A stretch of DNA of 64,000 bases from Hansfordia pulvinata (lineage: Eukaryota > Ascomycota > Sordariomycetes > Xylariales): NCBI GenBank assembly GCA_006538405.1, contig BJKQ01000004.1, positions 434,001 to 498,000 on the forward strand. Direction: 5' to 3'. A program made the position numbers and the translations under genes. This document shows positions 20,553 through 32,300 of the stretch, piece by piece (the stretch's first letter is position 1; each line of letters opens with the position of its first letter). A model generated the notes under the pieces. It had not been told where the DNA came from. It did not search any database and saw nothing but the letters and a program-made list of their open reading frames with translations.

Positions 20553-21522
20553 CGCGGAGTAATGCTGCACGGAGTTGGTTGTGGTATATGAGTGTATTTC
20601 TGCGTTGGAGGCTTTCTCATGTCCTACATTCCCACTATGATACTCCTATTCAAGAGGGACGGAGAAACAATTTTGTTCACTGTTTGTCGTCTCCGGCCGG
20701 GGCGCTTCCATGAGCAGCTAGGTGTCCACCTGTTAGATGGTAGGACATACCCCTGCGCATGGTGATGGCCATGTCACGAAGCTGTGTGCGTGTGTCCGCG
20801 GATAACGCAGCACTCATACTCGTGCGGCATGTGACGTACTCTGCTTAAGATAGAGTTAATGTGTTAATAATACTCACGCCCGTGTTTTTTAAGTACCTAC
20901 CTACTGACGGCAACGGTGAATTCATGGGTAGCCCTTGATCAGTGTAAGACCTGGTATGCCACCCGAGGAGGTCTAGCACACGACGCCACTGTTCGGCATG
21001 AGCATCTCTTGAGCGTGCATTTGACGCTGGAGTGGTAGCGAGGGAAACAGTCCTGGGCCAAATTCCTCGTTGCACGGTCGCGCCACCCCAGCCCCACTCG
21101 CTTACATGAGCAAATCGCTTACCTAACGTTCCCTGTGCTCTTCATCGCCGCCGCCACCAGTGACTACCACCACCACCACCACCACCACCACCACGACCCC
21201 CGTCGCCACCACTGCCGTCGATTCACCTCGCTGAGCTCCATTTCGCCGTCCGCTTCCATTGTAAACCCCTCTTGGCTCTAAGCGAGTGTACGTAAGCGAG
21301 CGTCCGCGCGCGACCACAAACAAGGCGAAAAAAAAAAACACCACCAGGTGTCTACGCGATGCGTCTGCAGGACGCCAGACGCAGCTAAACCAAGCGTCCC
21401 GGCCTCGCGACTCGTCGATTCGCGTGAGTTCGAAGCAGTCCGAAGGGAGGGGAAGCGCGAGCCGCGATCAAGCGAGAAGAGAACAACAACAACAACAACA
21501 ACAACGACGACCGCCCACCGCA
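20553..21522. other. Intergenic; CLC 3' flank and CIR_N promoter with CCA repeats
   Basis: No gene. A (CCA)n run lies at about 21172-21194 and a (CAA)n run at about 21484-21506 just before the next start codon. The latter is probably 5' UTR. Confidence 0.5.
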
Positions 21523-23136
21523 ATGCCTCTGTAAGCTCTTTCTCTCTTCACCCTCTTGGCCCTTTCCACCTCGATCGCCTTGCCCCATGATAACACCAAC
21601 CTCCCCCTCCCCCCCCCCCCCCCTCCCTTCAATCCAAACGGGCGCGCTATTCCTCTCCCTGGTATCCAACCAACAGCCCCGATCCCGACTGACAAAACAC
21701 CACACCCACGGCCTCTTGGCCTGCCCTCGGCAAAAAAAAAAAAACAGCCACCTCCTCGGCAAGAAGTCATGGAACGTCTACAGCCCCGCCAACATAGCGC
21801 GCGTGCGCGCGGACGAGGAGGCGGCGGCCGAGCGCGAGCGCGAGGCCGACCGGCGCGCGCAGGAGAGGGAGGCCGCGCGCCGGCTGGCCGCGCTGAGGGG
21901 CGAGGAGGAGGGTGGTCATGGCGGCGAAGAAGAGGGGGGGGAAGAGGAGGAGACGTTAGCAGCGGCGGTAGCGCGGGACTCGTCCCGCCGCCGGCCCCTC
22001 CCGCACGGGCGGCGCCCGCGCAAGCGCCCGGGAGAGGACGACACGGACTTTGAGATGCGCCTGGCGCGCGCGCGGCAGGCCGGGGAGGAGGAGAAGGAGG
22101 AGGAGGAGGAGGAGGAGGAGGAGGAGGAGGAGGAGGAGGAGGAGGAGGACAAGGACCCTCCGGCTTCGACTCCGGCCCCGGCATCGAGGCTACTCCCGCA
22201 AGCAGACCGAGAGGAGAAGAGCGTCGGGTGGCTGCGGCCAAGAAGAGGGAAGCAGCAGCGGAAGCAGCCCCCATCGTAGACGCGGCGGGGCACACCGACC
22301 TTTTCCCCGGCCTGCGCCCGCCGTCGCCGTCGCCGAGTCGGTCTCGGTCTTCTCGCTGCTCACCACCACCACCACCATCCCGCAGCGACGACCCCAACAA
22401 ACCCCGGCGCCACCGCCTTGACCCCGCCCGGGCGGAGGCCGCCCGCGCCGCCGCCGCCGCGGCGGACGACCCCCTCTCGCAGATGCGCCGGGGCGCCGCG
22501 CGCGCGAGGGAGGTGGACGCGCTGCGGCGCGGGCAGCGGGACGAGCGGGAGCGGGAGCTGCGGGCGCTCCGGGACGAGCAGCAGCAGCAGCAGCAGCAGC
22601 ATCAGCGGAGCAGCGGCGGTAGGCGAGACGGACAAGAAGAAGGGGAGGGTGAGGATGAGGACGTGGACGAGGAGCGCAGGCGGCAGCGGCGGCGAGAGAG
22701 GCGGGACAGGAAGGACCGGCATCGCCTTCGCGATCACCACCACCACCACCACCGCCATCGCCGGGACGGGCCCGCCGAGGGAGAGGAGCCAGGGTTGCTG
22801 GGGTTCAGCCTCGACGGGCCCGCGCCCCGCCACCGCGAGGCGGGATCCGAGAGCGGGCACGGGAACAGCCACGGGCAGGGAGAGGGCGGCGGGCGGCGAC
22901 GCGGCAGTGACGACGATTCCAAGCGCGACCGCGAGCACCGCCGACATCGAGACCGGGATCACGAGCGCCGCCACCCGTCGCGAGAGCGCGGAGATGGGGA
23001 GCGCCGTCCTCGTGGTCAAGATGGAGGGCACCGCGAGGGCCGGCGGCGCAGTCGGTCTCTCGATGGCCACTACACGCGACACCTCTCACCGCGCCAGGAT
23101 GTAGGCCACAAGGACCGGCGGCAACTGGCCCCCTAA
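21523..23136 (+). CDS. CIR_N-domain protein (LENG1-like, possible splicing factor)
   Basis: The 8-nt first coding exon (21523-21530, MPL) joins after a 217-nt intron to 21748, giving MPLHLLGKKSWNVYSPANIA, the hallmark of the N-terminal domain shared by CIR and LENG1-type nuclear proteins. Then come a charged ARVRADEEAAAERE helix, EDDTDFEMRLARAR, a long poly-Glu tract, APIVDAAGHTDLFPG and DDPLSQMRRGAARAREVD (both family-like blocks), and an Arg/His/Asp-rich tail with poly-Gln and poly-His, as in splicing-related proteins. Blocks before and after about 22218 are in different frames: the first ends at 22279, the second at 23136. One missing base near AAGAG 22217-22221 joins DREE to ERRVAAAKKREAAAE. 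The repeats make this a hard region to sequence. Nuclear location and splicing role are inferred from the family. Confidence 0.72.
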
Positions 23137-23390
23137 CCCACTTCGATGTGATCTAGATAGACGCGCATGGCACTACAAATCAAGTCTACTTTCCGCAGGG
23201 CGTTTCGGCTGGTAGCTTTGGCATTCAAGTTACTGGATAAGAGCATTACACATTGTGGCAGCTCGAAGAAGAAATCGCTATTGTTTAGATATGATTACAC
23301 CGCTGTTCACATCGTCTTATCACTTCAGACACTGCCTCCAACACATGCTGTGAGCCAAAGTAATCGTTCGGCTATCACCGAGAATGCCCC

Positions 23391-24005
23391 TCATGTCTGC
23401 CATCGTTGCAGGAAGCTCGGCCGTAGGAAGCTCGGCCGTAGGAAGCCCGGTCGCTTCAAGCTCGGGCGCGGAAACAAGACGCGCTGACCAACAGCAGGGA
23501 CATCAGGCCCTTGGGGCATGTGGACAAAGCCGTGGAAATCCAAAAGTCGGGCTTGCTCCTCTCGATAACGTCTGAGTCGGTCTAGCTCTTTCCAGGCCCG
23601 TTGCTGCTCATCCAGATCGTGCTGGGCCTGCTGCTGTCGAGTCTTCCGTTGCCTTGCATATGCCCGTCGTGCCCGCTCTAAAAGGGCTTCCTTCTGTCCT
23701 GTTTCATCTTGGACTTGTCTTATTATAACGACAGGTACATTGACTTGAGTGTTCTCTACCCGGTCCCTCATCACCTTCACTTGCTTGTCAAGCGCCAGCT
23801 TAATGAACTCGGTGCAATCTTTGTCGTTGCCGTCAGCCAGGAGAATGGCTTTGCGTACGAGCCAGACCAGGTGGTGGAATTGAATAGGCGGGCCCGGGTC
23901 GCCGTTGGCTGGCGCGGCGGTCAGAGCATTATACAATGCATGGGCTGTCGACACACCGTCATAGGTCCGGAGATACAGCTTGCCATCCTTGGCCGCTTCG
24001 GACAT
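23391..24005 (-). CDS. Orphan helical protein with tandem C-terminal repeats, 204 aa
   Basis: Single-exon ORF with no recognised domain. The N-terminal 90 residues look folded (LYLRTYDGVSTAHALYNAL, HHLVWLVRKAILLADGND). A long charged coiled coil follows (ALLERARRAYARQRKTR, DLDEQQRAWKELDRLRRY). The tail repeats LRPSF, encoded by a 15-bp tandem repeat (GGAAGCTCGGCCGTA on the plus strand, about 23411-23450). Lacks signal peptide and membrane segments. The start is the first in-frame Met; an upstream exon cannot be excluded. Confidence 0.5.
   Translation of the reverse strand: MSEAAKDGKLYLRTYDGVSTAHALYNALTAAPANGDPGPPIQFHHLVWLVRKAILLADGNDKDCTEFIKLALDKQVKVMRDRVENTQVNVPVVIIRQVQDETGQKEALLERARRAYARQRKTRQQQAQHDLDEQQRAWKELDRLRRYREEQARLLDFHGFVHMPQGPDVPAVGQRVLFPRPSLKRPGFLRPSFLRPSFLQRWQT
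23411..23450. repeat. 15-bp tandem repeat within a coding sequence
   Basis: GGAAGCTCGGCCGTA occurs about two and a half times, encoding repeated RPSFL units at the C-terminus of the minus-strand protein. Copy number is a multiple of three bases, so length change would keep frame. Confidence 0.75.
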
Positions 24006-24233
24006 GATGAAGAGAACGGCGCCAGCTCGTTGATCGTTGTAGTAGCCCCCGCTGAGGTCAGGGTTGATCCGGGTTCGAACGTGCTCCTAGAACAATTGTG
24101 CTCGGTGATTCTGCAGCTTTTCATGATCTGATGCTCCCGGTCTTAAGAGTGGCGTGTGCCCCTTGCTCGAGGATGATGACGAGCCGGCGAGGGAGGCGGG
24201 GCGATCACCAGAAGACCTGCGATGGGCAAGGTC

Positions 24234-24883
24234 CTAATTCCACCAGCTGCGAGGCTTTGCTGGAGCCCAAGGCAGCTCGATGTCTATCGCGAACAGGTCC
24301 TTCTGAATCTGGCCACGGACGCTGTGGGTATCCTCCATGGTGTTGACGGCCTCCAGGATGGCGTTGTGGGTTTCGGCGCGGAGGCCCTCGGGCCGATCAC
24401 AGTAGATATCGACGCCTTCAGGGGTGGCAATCGTGCTGGCGAACCAGGTGACGACCCAACGCTCCACGCCCAGATCCTCGCCGCTGTCGGAGACGATGCT
24501 GGACTCGCCGTACCCCAAGACCTGCCACTGACTGGAGGCGATGCCGAGAAGGCCGGAGCCACGCCATTTGAAGGCGGCCTTGTCGGTCTTGTCTGGGGTG
24601 TCGACGCCGTGTATGACCTTGTACTCGCCCGAGGCGCGCAGCTCGTGCTCGACCGTGTCGTCGACGCGGGGGTCGCCGCCGGACTTGGCGGGCAGCTTCT
24701 TGTATGTGATGCGGACGTTCTTGGACTTGCGCCACATGGGCAGCGTGGAGTGGGTGACGGTCCAGGTGCGCTCCAGCCAGTCAAACGACATGTCCTGGAG
24801 TTGGGGACATTGGCGGGCCTTGTCGCCGCCAAGTTTGCGCGGGGGAAGACGAGGAACTCGCCCTGCTTGGGTTCGTAGGGCAT
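24234..24883 (-). CDS. Calycin/lipocalin-like fungal protein
   Basis: The main part (24791 down to 24234, 186 residues from MSFDWLERTW) is rich in short beta strands: TWTVTHSTLPMWRKSKNVRI, EYKVIHGVDTPD, FKWRGSGLLGIASSQWQVLG, RWVVTWFASTIATPEGVDI. This pattern is like the fungal lipocalin-like proteins that bind small hydrophobic ligands; the ligand is unknown. Upstream in another frame lies MPYEPKQGEFL (ATG at 24883). Two explanations: a 56-nt intron 24850-24795 with the weak donor GTCTTC, giving 197 residues, or one missing G in TTGGCGGC joining PRANL to GGDKARQ. I cannot decide, and MSFDWLE alone may be the start. No signal peptide, so probably cytosolic. Confidence 0.55.
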
Positions 24884-26010
24884 GATGGCGGGCGGAGGTC
24901 TGGGCGATCTGGAGAGGTAGAAACGCGAGTCGGCAAAGAGATACCGGGGACAAGCAAAGGGGAGCACGGCGCGATAGCGATGCTAGCACGTATGAGGTGT
25001 TGATGCAATTGAAGACGAAGAGGGTGATGTGGTGCAGGGACCCAACAAGTCAACAGGTATGTCAGGTCAAGTCGGGGGTGTTGTTGATGCGATAAACGGG
25101 TTGCAAAGGACCGCGAGTGCAAGCGGGAAGGAGCAACGCCGGGAGATCACGAGCAGGCGCAACGGGCAGGAGAGGTCAGTTGTGCAGTGCTCAGGAAAGG
25201 TACACTTGACGATCTGCGTTGTTGGCAATTCCCGAGGCGCACCGGTGACGCGCTTAGACACAGGAACCCAGTGGGTGGCTCTCGGAAGCTTCATCTGCCG
25301 AGACGAGCAGCAGGGAAGCTAAGCCTAAGAGAAAGACGCGCTCACGCGCTCCAACTGATCAAGCTCGCGTCTGAAGACCAGTCGTGGTCAGGCCAAGCAA
25401 GGATGTCACAAGCCACCATGAGGACGATATGTATAACTGCAACGACGAGTACATCACTTACATGCGTCCAAGCGACAAATATTGATGAGTTAATTGAGCT
25501 TCAGAAGTCGCCCTACGTCATTCGTGATCGTCAGAATTCTGGCAGCTACGCCAGAGGCAACATTGAAGGCTTAGGCGGAGCCCCTCTAAGTGCATAGATC
25601 CCAGTAGACGTCTGCTAGTCCTCACCTAATGCATCCACCCTCTTCACATGCAATGCGCCCTGCGACTGGGGCACGTACCGGACCTGAGCTGCAGTCCATT
25701 CAGCCTTCAATTTGCCTTACTCATCAGGTTCAAGCTCAAGTCCATCAATTTGATATCGACTGCTGCCAGTTTACCTTGATCGGCGCAACGTTGGCTCTTT
25801 CTCGCATCATCGAAGAAAGCTGCCGCGTCCTCCGCCTTGACTCTGCATCTGTCATCAGCGTGCCATTCCCTGTCTACCGAGTCGACACCAAACCCCGACA
25901 TTGACTTTCAGCTTGGGGCTTGGCATCGGCGGACTGCTCGAATATCACAAGATTTGCTCAGCGCTCGGCACACTGCCGTCTATCAACGATCCTTGCATAC
26001 TTGAGTAGCC
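24884..26010. other. Intergenic, nothing recognised
   Basis: Shared promoter region of divergent genes. A 64-codon minus ORF at 25707-25901 has some coding look (VKAEDAAAFFDDARKSQ) but no recognisable family and no supporting splice sites. Confidence 0.4.
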
Positions 26011-26658
26011 ATGGATATGAGCGACCCGGAGACAGCCGCCATGGCAGCTGCCATGGGATTCTCCAGTTTTGGCGCCCAGGAGAATCCGACTAAGCGTCGC
26101 AAGTTCAACCCCTCGGCCGATGCCGTTGTCGCTTCAACCACTTCAACTCTGCCCCTGCACCACGGGCAACCCTCTGGCCAGGCCTCGGCCTCGGGCTCCA
26201 ACGCCGCCCCTCTGGGAAGCAGATCCGCTAACCAAGACGAAATCGACCTTGATCTGGACGACGACGACGACGACGACGACGAAAACGAGCCTGCTCCCAC
26301 GGCTGAATCGGACCAACCGGACACCGATCCGGCGCCGCAGTACATTGACACTTCGCAGCCACCAACCGCCGGCGACGCTCTGGCACAAACTGAACAGGTC
26401 GCCGCGACCTTGCATCAGTCCTCAATGCTGCCCCCTACATTGCCGCCTCATCAGCCGCCTCGCCACTTCCAAGGCCACGGCGGCGCCCAGGGCCCAGATC
26501 GCCGGCGGGCTCGTGATAACGGGAAACCTTGGTTCGAAGACTACTATGACCCGAGTTCCATCGTCAACCCGTGGGAGAGATTGGAGCAGAACTTGAGCCT
26601 GGGCCCTACGGAGAAGTGGATGACTTGGGAGCAAGCCAAGATCAAAACCGAGGCTTAG
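26011..26658 (+). CDS. Conserved-looking acidic nuclear-type protein, 215 aa
   Basis: Single-exon protein. The N-terminus ETAAMAAAMGFSSFG precedes a basic cluster TKRRKF that could be a nuclear localisation signal. The middle is disordered, with an Asp-rich run (LDLDDDDDDDDEN) and Pro/Gln-rich sequence. The C-terminus is the part most likely to be conserved: KPWFEDYYDPSSIVNPWERL, then TEKWMTWEQAK. Proteins of this layout occur in Pezizomycotina without an assigned role. No signal peptide. The Asp run is encoded by a GAC repeat. Function unknown. Confidence 0.6.
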   Translation: MDMSDPETAAMAAAMGFSSFGAQENPTKRRKFNPSADAVVASTTSTLPLHHGQPSGQASASGSNAAPLGSRSANQDEIDLDLDDDDDDDDENEPAPTAESDQPDTDPAPQYIDTSQPPTAGDALAQTEQVAATLHQSSMLPPTLPPHQPPRHFQGHGGAQGPDRRRARDNGKPWFEDYYDPSSIVNPWERLEQNLSLGPTEKWMTWEQAKIKTEA

Positions 26659-28270
26659 GCAATGCTCGTCTGCCACGGATGGGCAATGCCCCCCTCCCTG
26701 AACCGCGTGAGCCGACCAAGGCTCGACAGGCTTCCGCGTTGGCTCGATCTTCCAATGACCATCACCTCAAGGTGGCCGAACATAGGCCATCACGGGCCCG
26801 CATTGTTTCGAGGTGCTCGCATTCTTATCTCACCCAAACCTCAACAACGCAAGCCATCTTCTCAACGCCGGGTCACGTGATGCCTCCAGAGACTTCACAG
26901 TCCGACTACGCCTATTCCCGATCAGGCCTCTGTCACTGCAGCTCAACAACTATACACTGGGGATCCTGCCCCTTCTCCTCGCACTGGGGTCAGGCTTAGC
27001 ACCGGCTGGGCGGCTACAGGACATCATGTCTCAGACACCTTGTCGGAACAGAACGGTGGATCTCCGAGGCGGAACCTCCTGTATCACCATAACTTCATCA
27101 ACGTGCCATTGATATCTCTGCCTAGGTACAACGGTGGCCCAATGAAAAAAGAGAGAAAGCAGACTGCCCTTCCAGCAAAATCCGGATCTTCTACCTCGGC
27201 CTCTTGGGCCTAGAAAGGCAATATCACTATTATCACTATGCCTCATGTGGCAAGGCTGCCTGGTCATGGGTGTGCGTGATCTTACGGTGCTCCCAAGAGC
27301 CATTTCGACGCCCCCCGTGTGTCTTTAGGGCGACGAGGCGGTCGTCTTCCCTCGCTCGCAGGGTGGTCACTGGTACCTCGCCGCCACGGACGGCAGAGGT
27401 ACCGGCCGACGCGCGCCAGTCACACGCACACGTCACTCGCGCCCTCTGACCACCGCAAGGCACCCCCCTGCCCAAGATCACGTCGCCATGCCCTCTGGGC
27501 TTCGGCAAGCCCTCCCGATCGACCAGCCGGGCGCCCAATCATAACTCGTCATTTCGTGGAAATCTCGTCGCTTGCAGCATCCCGCCGCCCCCGGGTGGCT
27601 GCCGGCCGTCCTTCCCCCCCCCTGTTGGGTCGGTGGTCGCAAGGGCAAGCCAGGCGATCGATGCCGGCCATGCAGGAACCGCTTCTGCCATGCGCTAGCT
27701 CGCCTCTCGGTCCAGGCCATGTCGAGCAGGCCATATCCTGGGGCGCGGCAGCTATTTTTGGCCGACAGTGCGTTCAAGGTGCGTCTGATATCAGACGCAC
27801 CGTTGCGGCTCGGGTCCACAAATTTCGCCAACGACATCCCATCCTGCTGTCTTCTCCTTCTCCTCGTGGCCGCGGTGGGCCGTTCAAAAGGGGGGGGCGG
27901 GAGCAAGATGCATGCGTAAAGTCCTCCAGGCTGCGGGTCCTTTTTCTCTCCCCGGGGTAGCGCAGCATTCTCTTGCGGCCGAACCAGCCGGTTGGGTCGC
28001 CTACCCTTTTTTCCGCCGCAGTGGGCCATTCCCCAAACTCAAATTCGACGACAAGGGAACACAAGGGTGGCTTTTTCGCTCGTACGTGGGAATCGGGAAA
28101 ACGAACAAAAAAGAAAAAAAGATGAAACGCCTCGTGCTCGCCGCACATTCTGCTGGCGAGCTGGCGGGTGCTGCGCTCGGGCAAAGAAAACCGTCAGAGA
28201 GAAAAGGACAAGAGAGAAGTGAAGAGAAGTCAGTTCTGTCGCGCGCGCGCGCGCAGGAATCCGGCCGTGC
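26659..28270. other. Intergenic, no gene supported
   Basis: About 1.6 kb between convergent genes. Several overlapping ORFs around 27319-28184 on both strands mirror each other's frames and lack motifs. Includes a CG dinucleotide run near 28241-28252. Confidence 0.45.
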
Positions 28271-29373
28271 TCAGTACTCGGGCGAGGGGTAGCGTTCGCG
28301 CGCCTTCTTGTACTCGCTGGGGTGCTTCTTCTCGGCCTTCTTCTTCAGGGAGCTGCGGGATGGGGAGAATCAGTCATCTGCAGCACAGCGAGTTTTTTTC
28401 TCTTTGGTTCTCTTTTCCTCTTTTCGGTGAATTTCTCTCGTTCGCTTGCTCTCTCGCAGTGGTGGAGAGAGAGCGAGACGGTGAGGAAGAAATATGGGTG
28501 GGGGGGGGGGGGGGGAGGGGACTCACGCCATCTTCTTGGACGTCCACTCGAGGTTGGCCCGCACCTCCTGGGCGTCCTGGAGCCCCTCCTGGAACCGGGC
28601 GCGCGACCTCGCCAGGCGCGACTGCGCCTTGGCCTGCAGCTCGAGCAGCTCGCGGTGCTTGGCGTTGAGCTGTCCGGATCTGATGATGGTGGGGCGGCGG
28701 CGGAGATGGCGGGAGAACTCGTCAGCAATTCAAGTCTTCTTAAAAAAAAAAAAAAAAACGAAATATCTTCCATGCTCAAATTATCACGCAGAGACGAAAA
28801 TGGGGATGGAGAAGAAGAAAAGAGGAAAAGAACTCACGTCTGGGCCTGCTGGGCGACGGCGCGGTCGAGCGGGATCGGGTCGAAGGCGTCGGCGAAGCGG
28901 TCCTGGATGAAGTCGGTCAGGTCGACGCCCGACGCGCTGACGGCGGACGACGACGACTCGTCGATGCTTCCGCTGCCGCTGCCGTCAAAGTCGAAGCCGT
29001 AGTACCCGCCATCCACGCCAGCGCCGCCGCGTGGTTGTTGTTGTTGGCGGTGGTGGTGGTGGCTGCCGCCGTCGTAGTAGTGCTGGCCGTGATGGCCGTA
29101 GTAGTAGTAGGCGTCGCTGCTGGAGGACGTGGTGGCGGTGGTGGCGGTCCCGTTGTTGTTGTTGTAGTAGTTGTCGTCCGAGGAGGAAGAGGGGGACGAG
29201 GGCGGCGGGGAGGCCGAGTACGCCGAGGAGCCGTCGCTGGCGCCGACCGCCCAGGCCGAGTAGTAAGGGTCGTCCTCGGCGTGGTGGTGCTCCTTGCCGC
29301 CGCCGGCGGCGATGACCGCGGCCGAGGTGCCGTAGTCGTAGTCGTAGTAGCCGCCTGCGTCGTAGGAGGCCAT
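28271..29373 (-). CDS. KXD1: KxDL-motif protein (BLOC-1-related KXD1 homologue)
   Basis: Three exons on the minus strand: 29373-28838, 28679-28527 and 28352-28271. All donors are GTGAGT and the joins are in phase. The first 150 residues are a disordered Tyr/Ser/His/Asn-rich region. The conserved part runs DLTDFIQDRFADAF, LDRAVAQQAQT, then across the first junction SGQLNAKHRELLELQ, a long helix, LEWTSKKMA and, across the second junction, SLKKKAEKKHPSEY, ending RYPSPEY. This helical C-terminus matches the KxDL family, subunits of the endolysosomal BLOC-1-like complex. Intron 2 holds a run of about sixteen G at 28500-28515 and intron 1 a poly-A run at about 28741-28758. Total about 256 residues. 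The family link is strong; the complex in this fungus is inferred. Confidence 0.78.
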
Positions 29374-32300
29374 TGTCCCCTTTTATTGGAGGAGTGGATG
29401 TGTGTGTGTGGGGGGGGGGGATTGGGAATGGGATAGTGGGGGGAATACGCTCGTGTAAAGCTGCTGGAAAGTTGGGCGGTGACTGGGGCCGGAGTGCGGT
29501 GTTGCGTTCTGGCCTGCGTTGCGTTTCGTTGCGTGGAAACACCGGAACCGGGGGGGGGGGGGGGGGCACAAGAGACAAAAGCCCCGAGGTGGCGTGTACG
29601 ATGCGTGCTGTGCGTGTGTTGTGCGTTATGCGCAAACGAACAACGTTGGTTGATCCTAGGTAGCTGTGTGGCTGTCTCGTCTTGTTTCTGCGGGTTCGAG
29701 ATGCCGCATGTATGTCCCACCGGGCAAGCGGAGACAGGCAGGGCGTGCGTCTTGGGTCTCAGACGAGGGGAGGCGAGTAGCTGGCCTCGGAAGAGAAAAG
29801 GCGGGAGAATCAATGATGAGGTGATAGGGTGATAGGGTGATAGGGTAATAGGGGAGGGAGGCCAAGCGTATGTCCTACTGCTGGTCCCTTGATGTCTTGT
29901 CCGTCGGGGGTAGTGGCCAAGAAAAGGGGGAGGGGGGGGGTTGTCTTGAGTGTGGGCAGGAGAAGAACACTTGGGGAGGCCACGAGATGGTTGTCTGTAT
30001 GTCTGAAGCTCACGATATCGCAAAAGACACTCAGAGTCTGGAGGGTCTTGGTCCTTGGATGGAAACAAAGGAAGGAGAAAGAGTCAAGGAGCTCCAGACT
30101 CCATCCTGTCCAACACGTCCCCTTTTTATACCTTTTTTTTTGTCTACCGCTACTGCTTCTCCGTCCTCGCCGGGACGGCATCATTCGATCCGTCCCTCGG
30201 ATCATCTTCCCCTCTTTGCTTCGTCCTCGTCCGGCTGCTGCTCTAGTAGGACTTGCCTCGCTTGGCGAGATGCATTTTCCGCCGCCCGGGGAGGGGGTGG
30301 GAAAGACAGACCCTGGCCCTGACCGCCTCGGGTGTAGAGTGTAGGCGTAGGCAACGGCGGCAGAGGTAGCGTCGAGAACAAGGAGGGGCGGGGGCCAAAA
30401 GCTAACATCAATTTGATGCTACAGATATCCTGACCTCCCTACTCCATCCTTGCATGACGGGACTCGTCTGCGCTTCCTATTTGTCGACAGCACGCGTGGA
30501 ACGACACTCCTAACTGGTTCTGAGGAGGGGGGCAGGTGTGATAGACTTGATATGCGGCCGGGTCTTTGGTCCGCTCTGTCCTGGTGGTGTGGGACTGGGA
30601 GCGCGGCAGAGTCGACTTACATGACCTTGCACGTGCTCGGCGGGTGGGAGAAAGGGAGGGGATGGGCGTGCGGCAAGCCACCGACTGCGTCGGCAGGGTA
30701 GAGGCGAGGTAGAGCTGGGCTGGGCTACATCGTGTAAGCCGGCGGTGGATGGGCAAAGACCGTATCTGCCAGTGCATACCAGGTAAGAGAAAGGGGGGGT
30801 GGGGGGCGTTGGGATATCGGGTTGCGCGCAATGGCAAAGGCAACACCGACGGACCACACGAGCGGGTGCACAAGGGGCGGCCATATCCTACATGGGATGA
30901 ATGAAAGTCACACAATACCTCCAGGGACAGAATGGAACTAGATCAGGTGAAGGGACCAGTCGAGTGTGTTGGGGGTAGAGACCTGCTAGGCAGAGAAAGG
31001 GAAATAATCATCGATTAAAAGAAGAGATAAAAGTGTGAAGAAAGGAACTAGAAGAAAGATAAAAACAAAAAAATACTAGTGCCGCGCTTTACGCCATGCC
31101 CCGTCGACGATCTCGCCGGCCTGGAGAGATCAGAGGTCCATTGGAGGCTGGGCTTTGGGACGCCCGGCACGGGCTTGGCCAGTCGGGGGTCACGTGGATT
31201 CGTGACGCGGGCGGCGCACTGCTTCCTCTTCCTCTTCCTCTTCCTCTTCTTCTTCTTCTTCTTCGGTTAGGGCTCCAGCAGGGCCATAAGTCGTGTCCCT
31301 ATGGCGTACGATAGGTGTGTCTAAGTGAGATAATAAGTGGGAGCGCAGGTGTAAGTGTAGGTGTAAGTGTGTGTGGGCGTGGGCGTGGGCGTAGGGACGG
31401 TTTGACACCGGCACCCACCCCTCCCATTCCTTGTCAAGTCATGACATCCAGGTGGCGGTATTGTCGCGTATACTCGAGCGAGCCCGGGGCGCCGGGTACC
31501 CTGCCTGCCTGGCTTTTGCCTTTTGACCTTGGGGCTTGGCTTGGCCTGGCCTGGCCTGGCCTTGTCCGTATGACCTTGCATCATGTACGTTACATGGCCA
31601 CAAGGCGCCACGAGGGCTGTTCGGGTTCGGCCCAGGCTACGAGTACTCGAAGGTGCCAGGGCAGGCACCCTGAGGAGGAGCAGTAGTGATGTACGACCCA
31701 AGGGAGAAAGGGCCCCAGAGCTGCAGGCGCGTGGGGACACAGGACCGGGCCCGGGATTCCTCGTGCTACCCGGGCAGGGAAAGCCGGGGCGTGAACTCGT
31801 ATGCGCGTGGGTGTGCGTGTGACGGTGTACTCGGGGGAGGCGGCAAGCGGTGGGACGCGGCCAACAGACCCCGAAGGAAGAAAAAGTGTCGTATGGTATC
31901 CAACCGCTTGGCCGAGTTGGCCTCCCTTGAGCGGCGGGCTGTGCATGCTGTTGGCAGAAGAAGGGCCTCGACGGGCTGAGCTGTTACCCGTGCCAGCCTG
32001 AGCTGGGGCGAACGGCTGACTGCACAGGATGAACGGGTGCATACCTATGGGTAGATACCCATGGGCACGCCTGCATGTTGGGCCCCGCTGGCACGATGAG
32101 CACGCACTCGTACGTGCATGGCCGGCTTTTGCTCTAAGACGGACTGCTGGAGAGCATCTCCTCCGCAACGCCCCCAATAGAAGGTTGAGGTGCACAAGTA
32201 CAAAGTCTAAGCTATTCTAGTCTTTGAGTTAGTGCAGAGAAGTACAGGCAAGGGGGCGGGGTGGTGTGCGTTTAGTGTCAGCAGCAGGAGACGCGAACCG

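Noticed and set aside
22050..22421. Arg-rich ORF in the poly-Glu region
   Set aside because: Frame shadow of the GGA repeat in the CIR_N gene.
24060..24095. GGGTTCGAAC resembling a tRNA B-box
   Set aside because: No matching A-box or acceptor stem at the proper distance on either strand.
29821..29851. GTGATAGGG repeats, telomere-like at first glance
   Set aside because: Unit is not TTAGGG and the run is short and internal between genes.
28985..30068. Long Pro/Thr- and Arg-rich minus ORFs overlapping KXD1
   Set aside because: Other-frame shadows of the KXD1 first exon and its C-rich leader.
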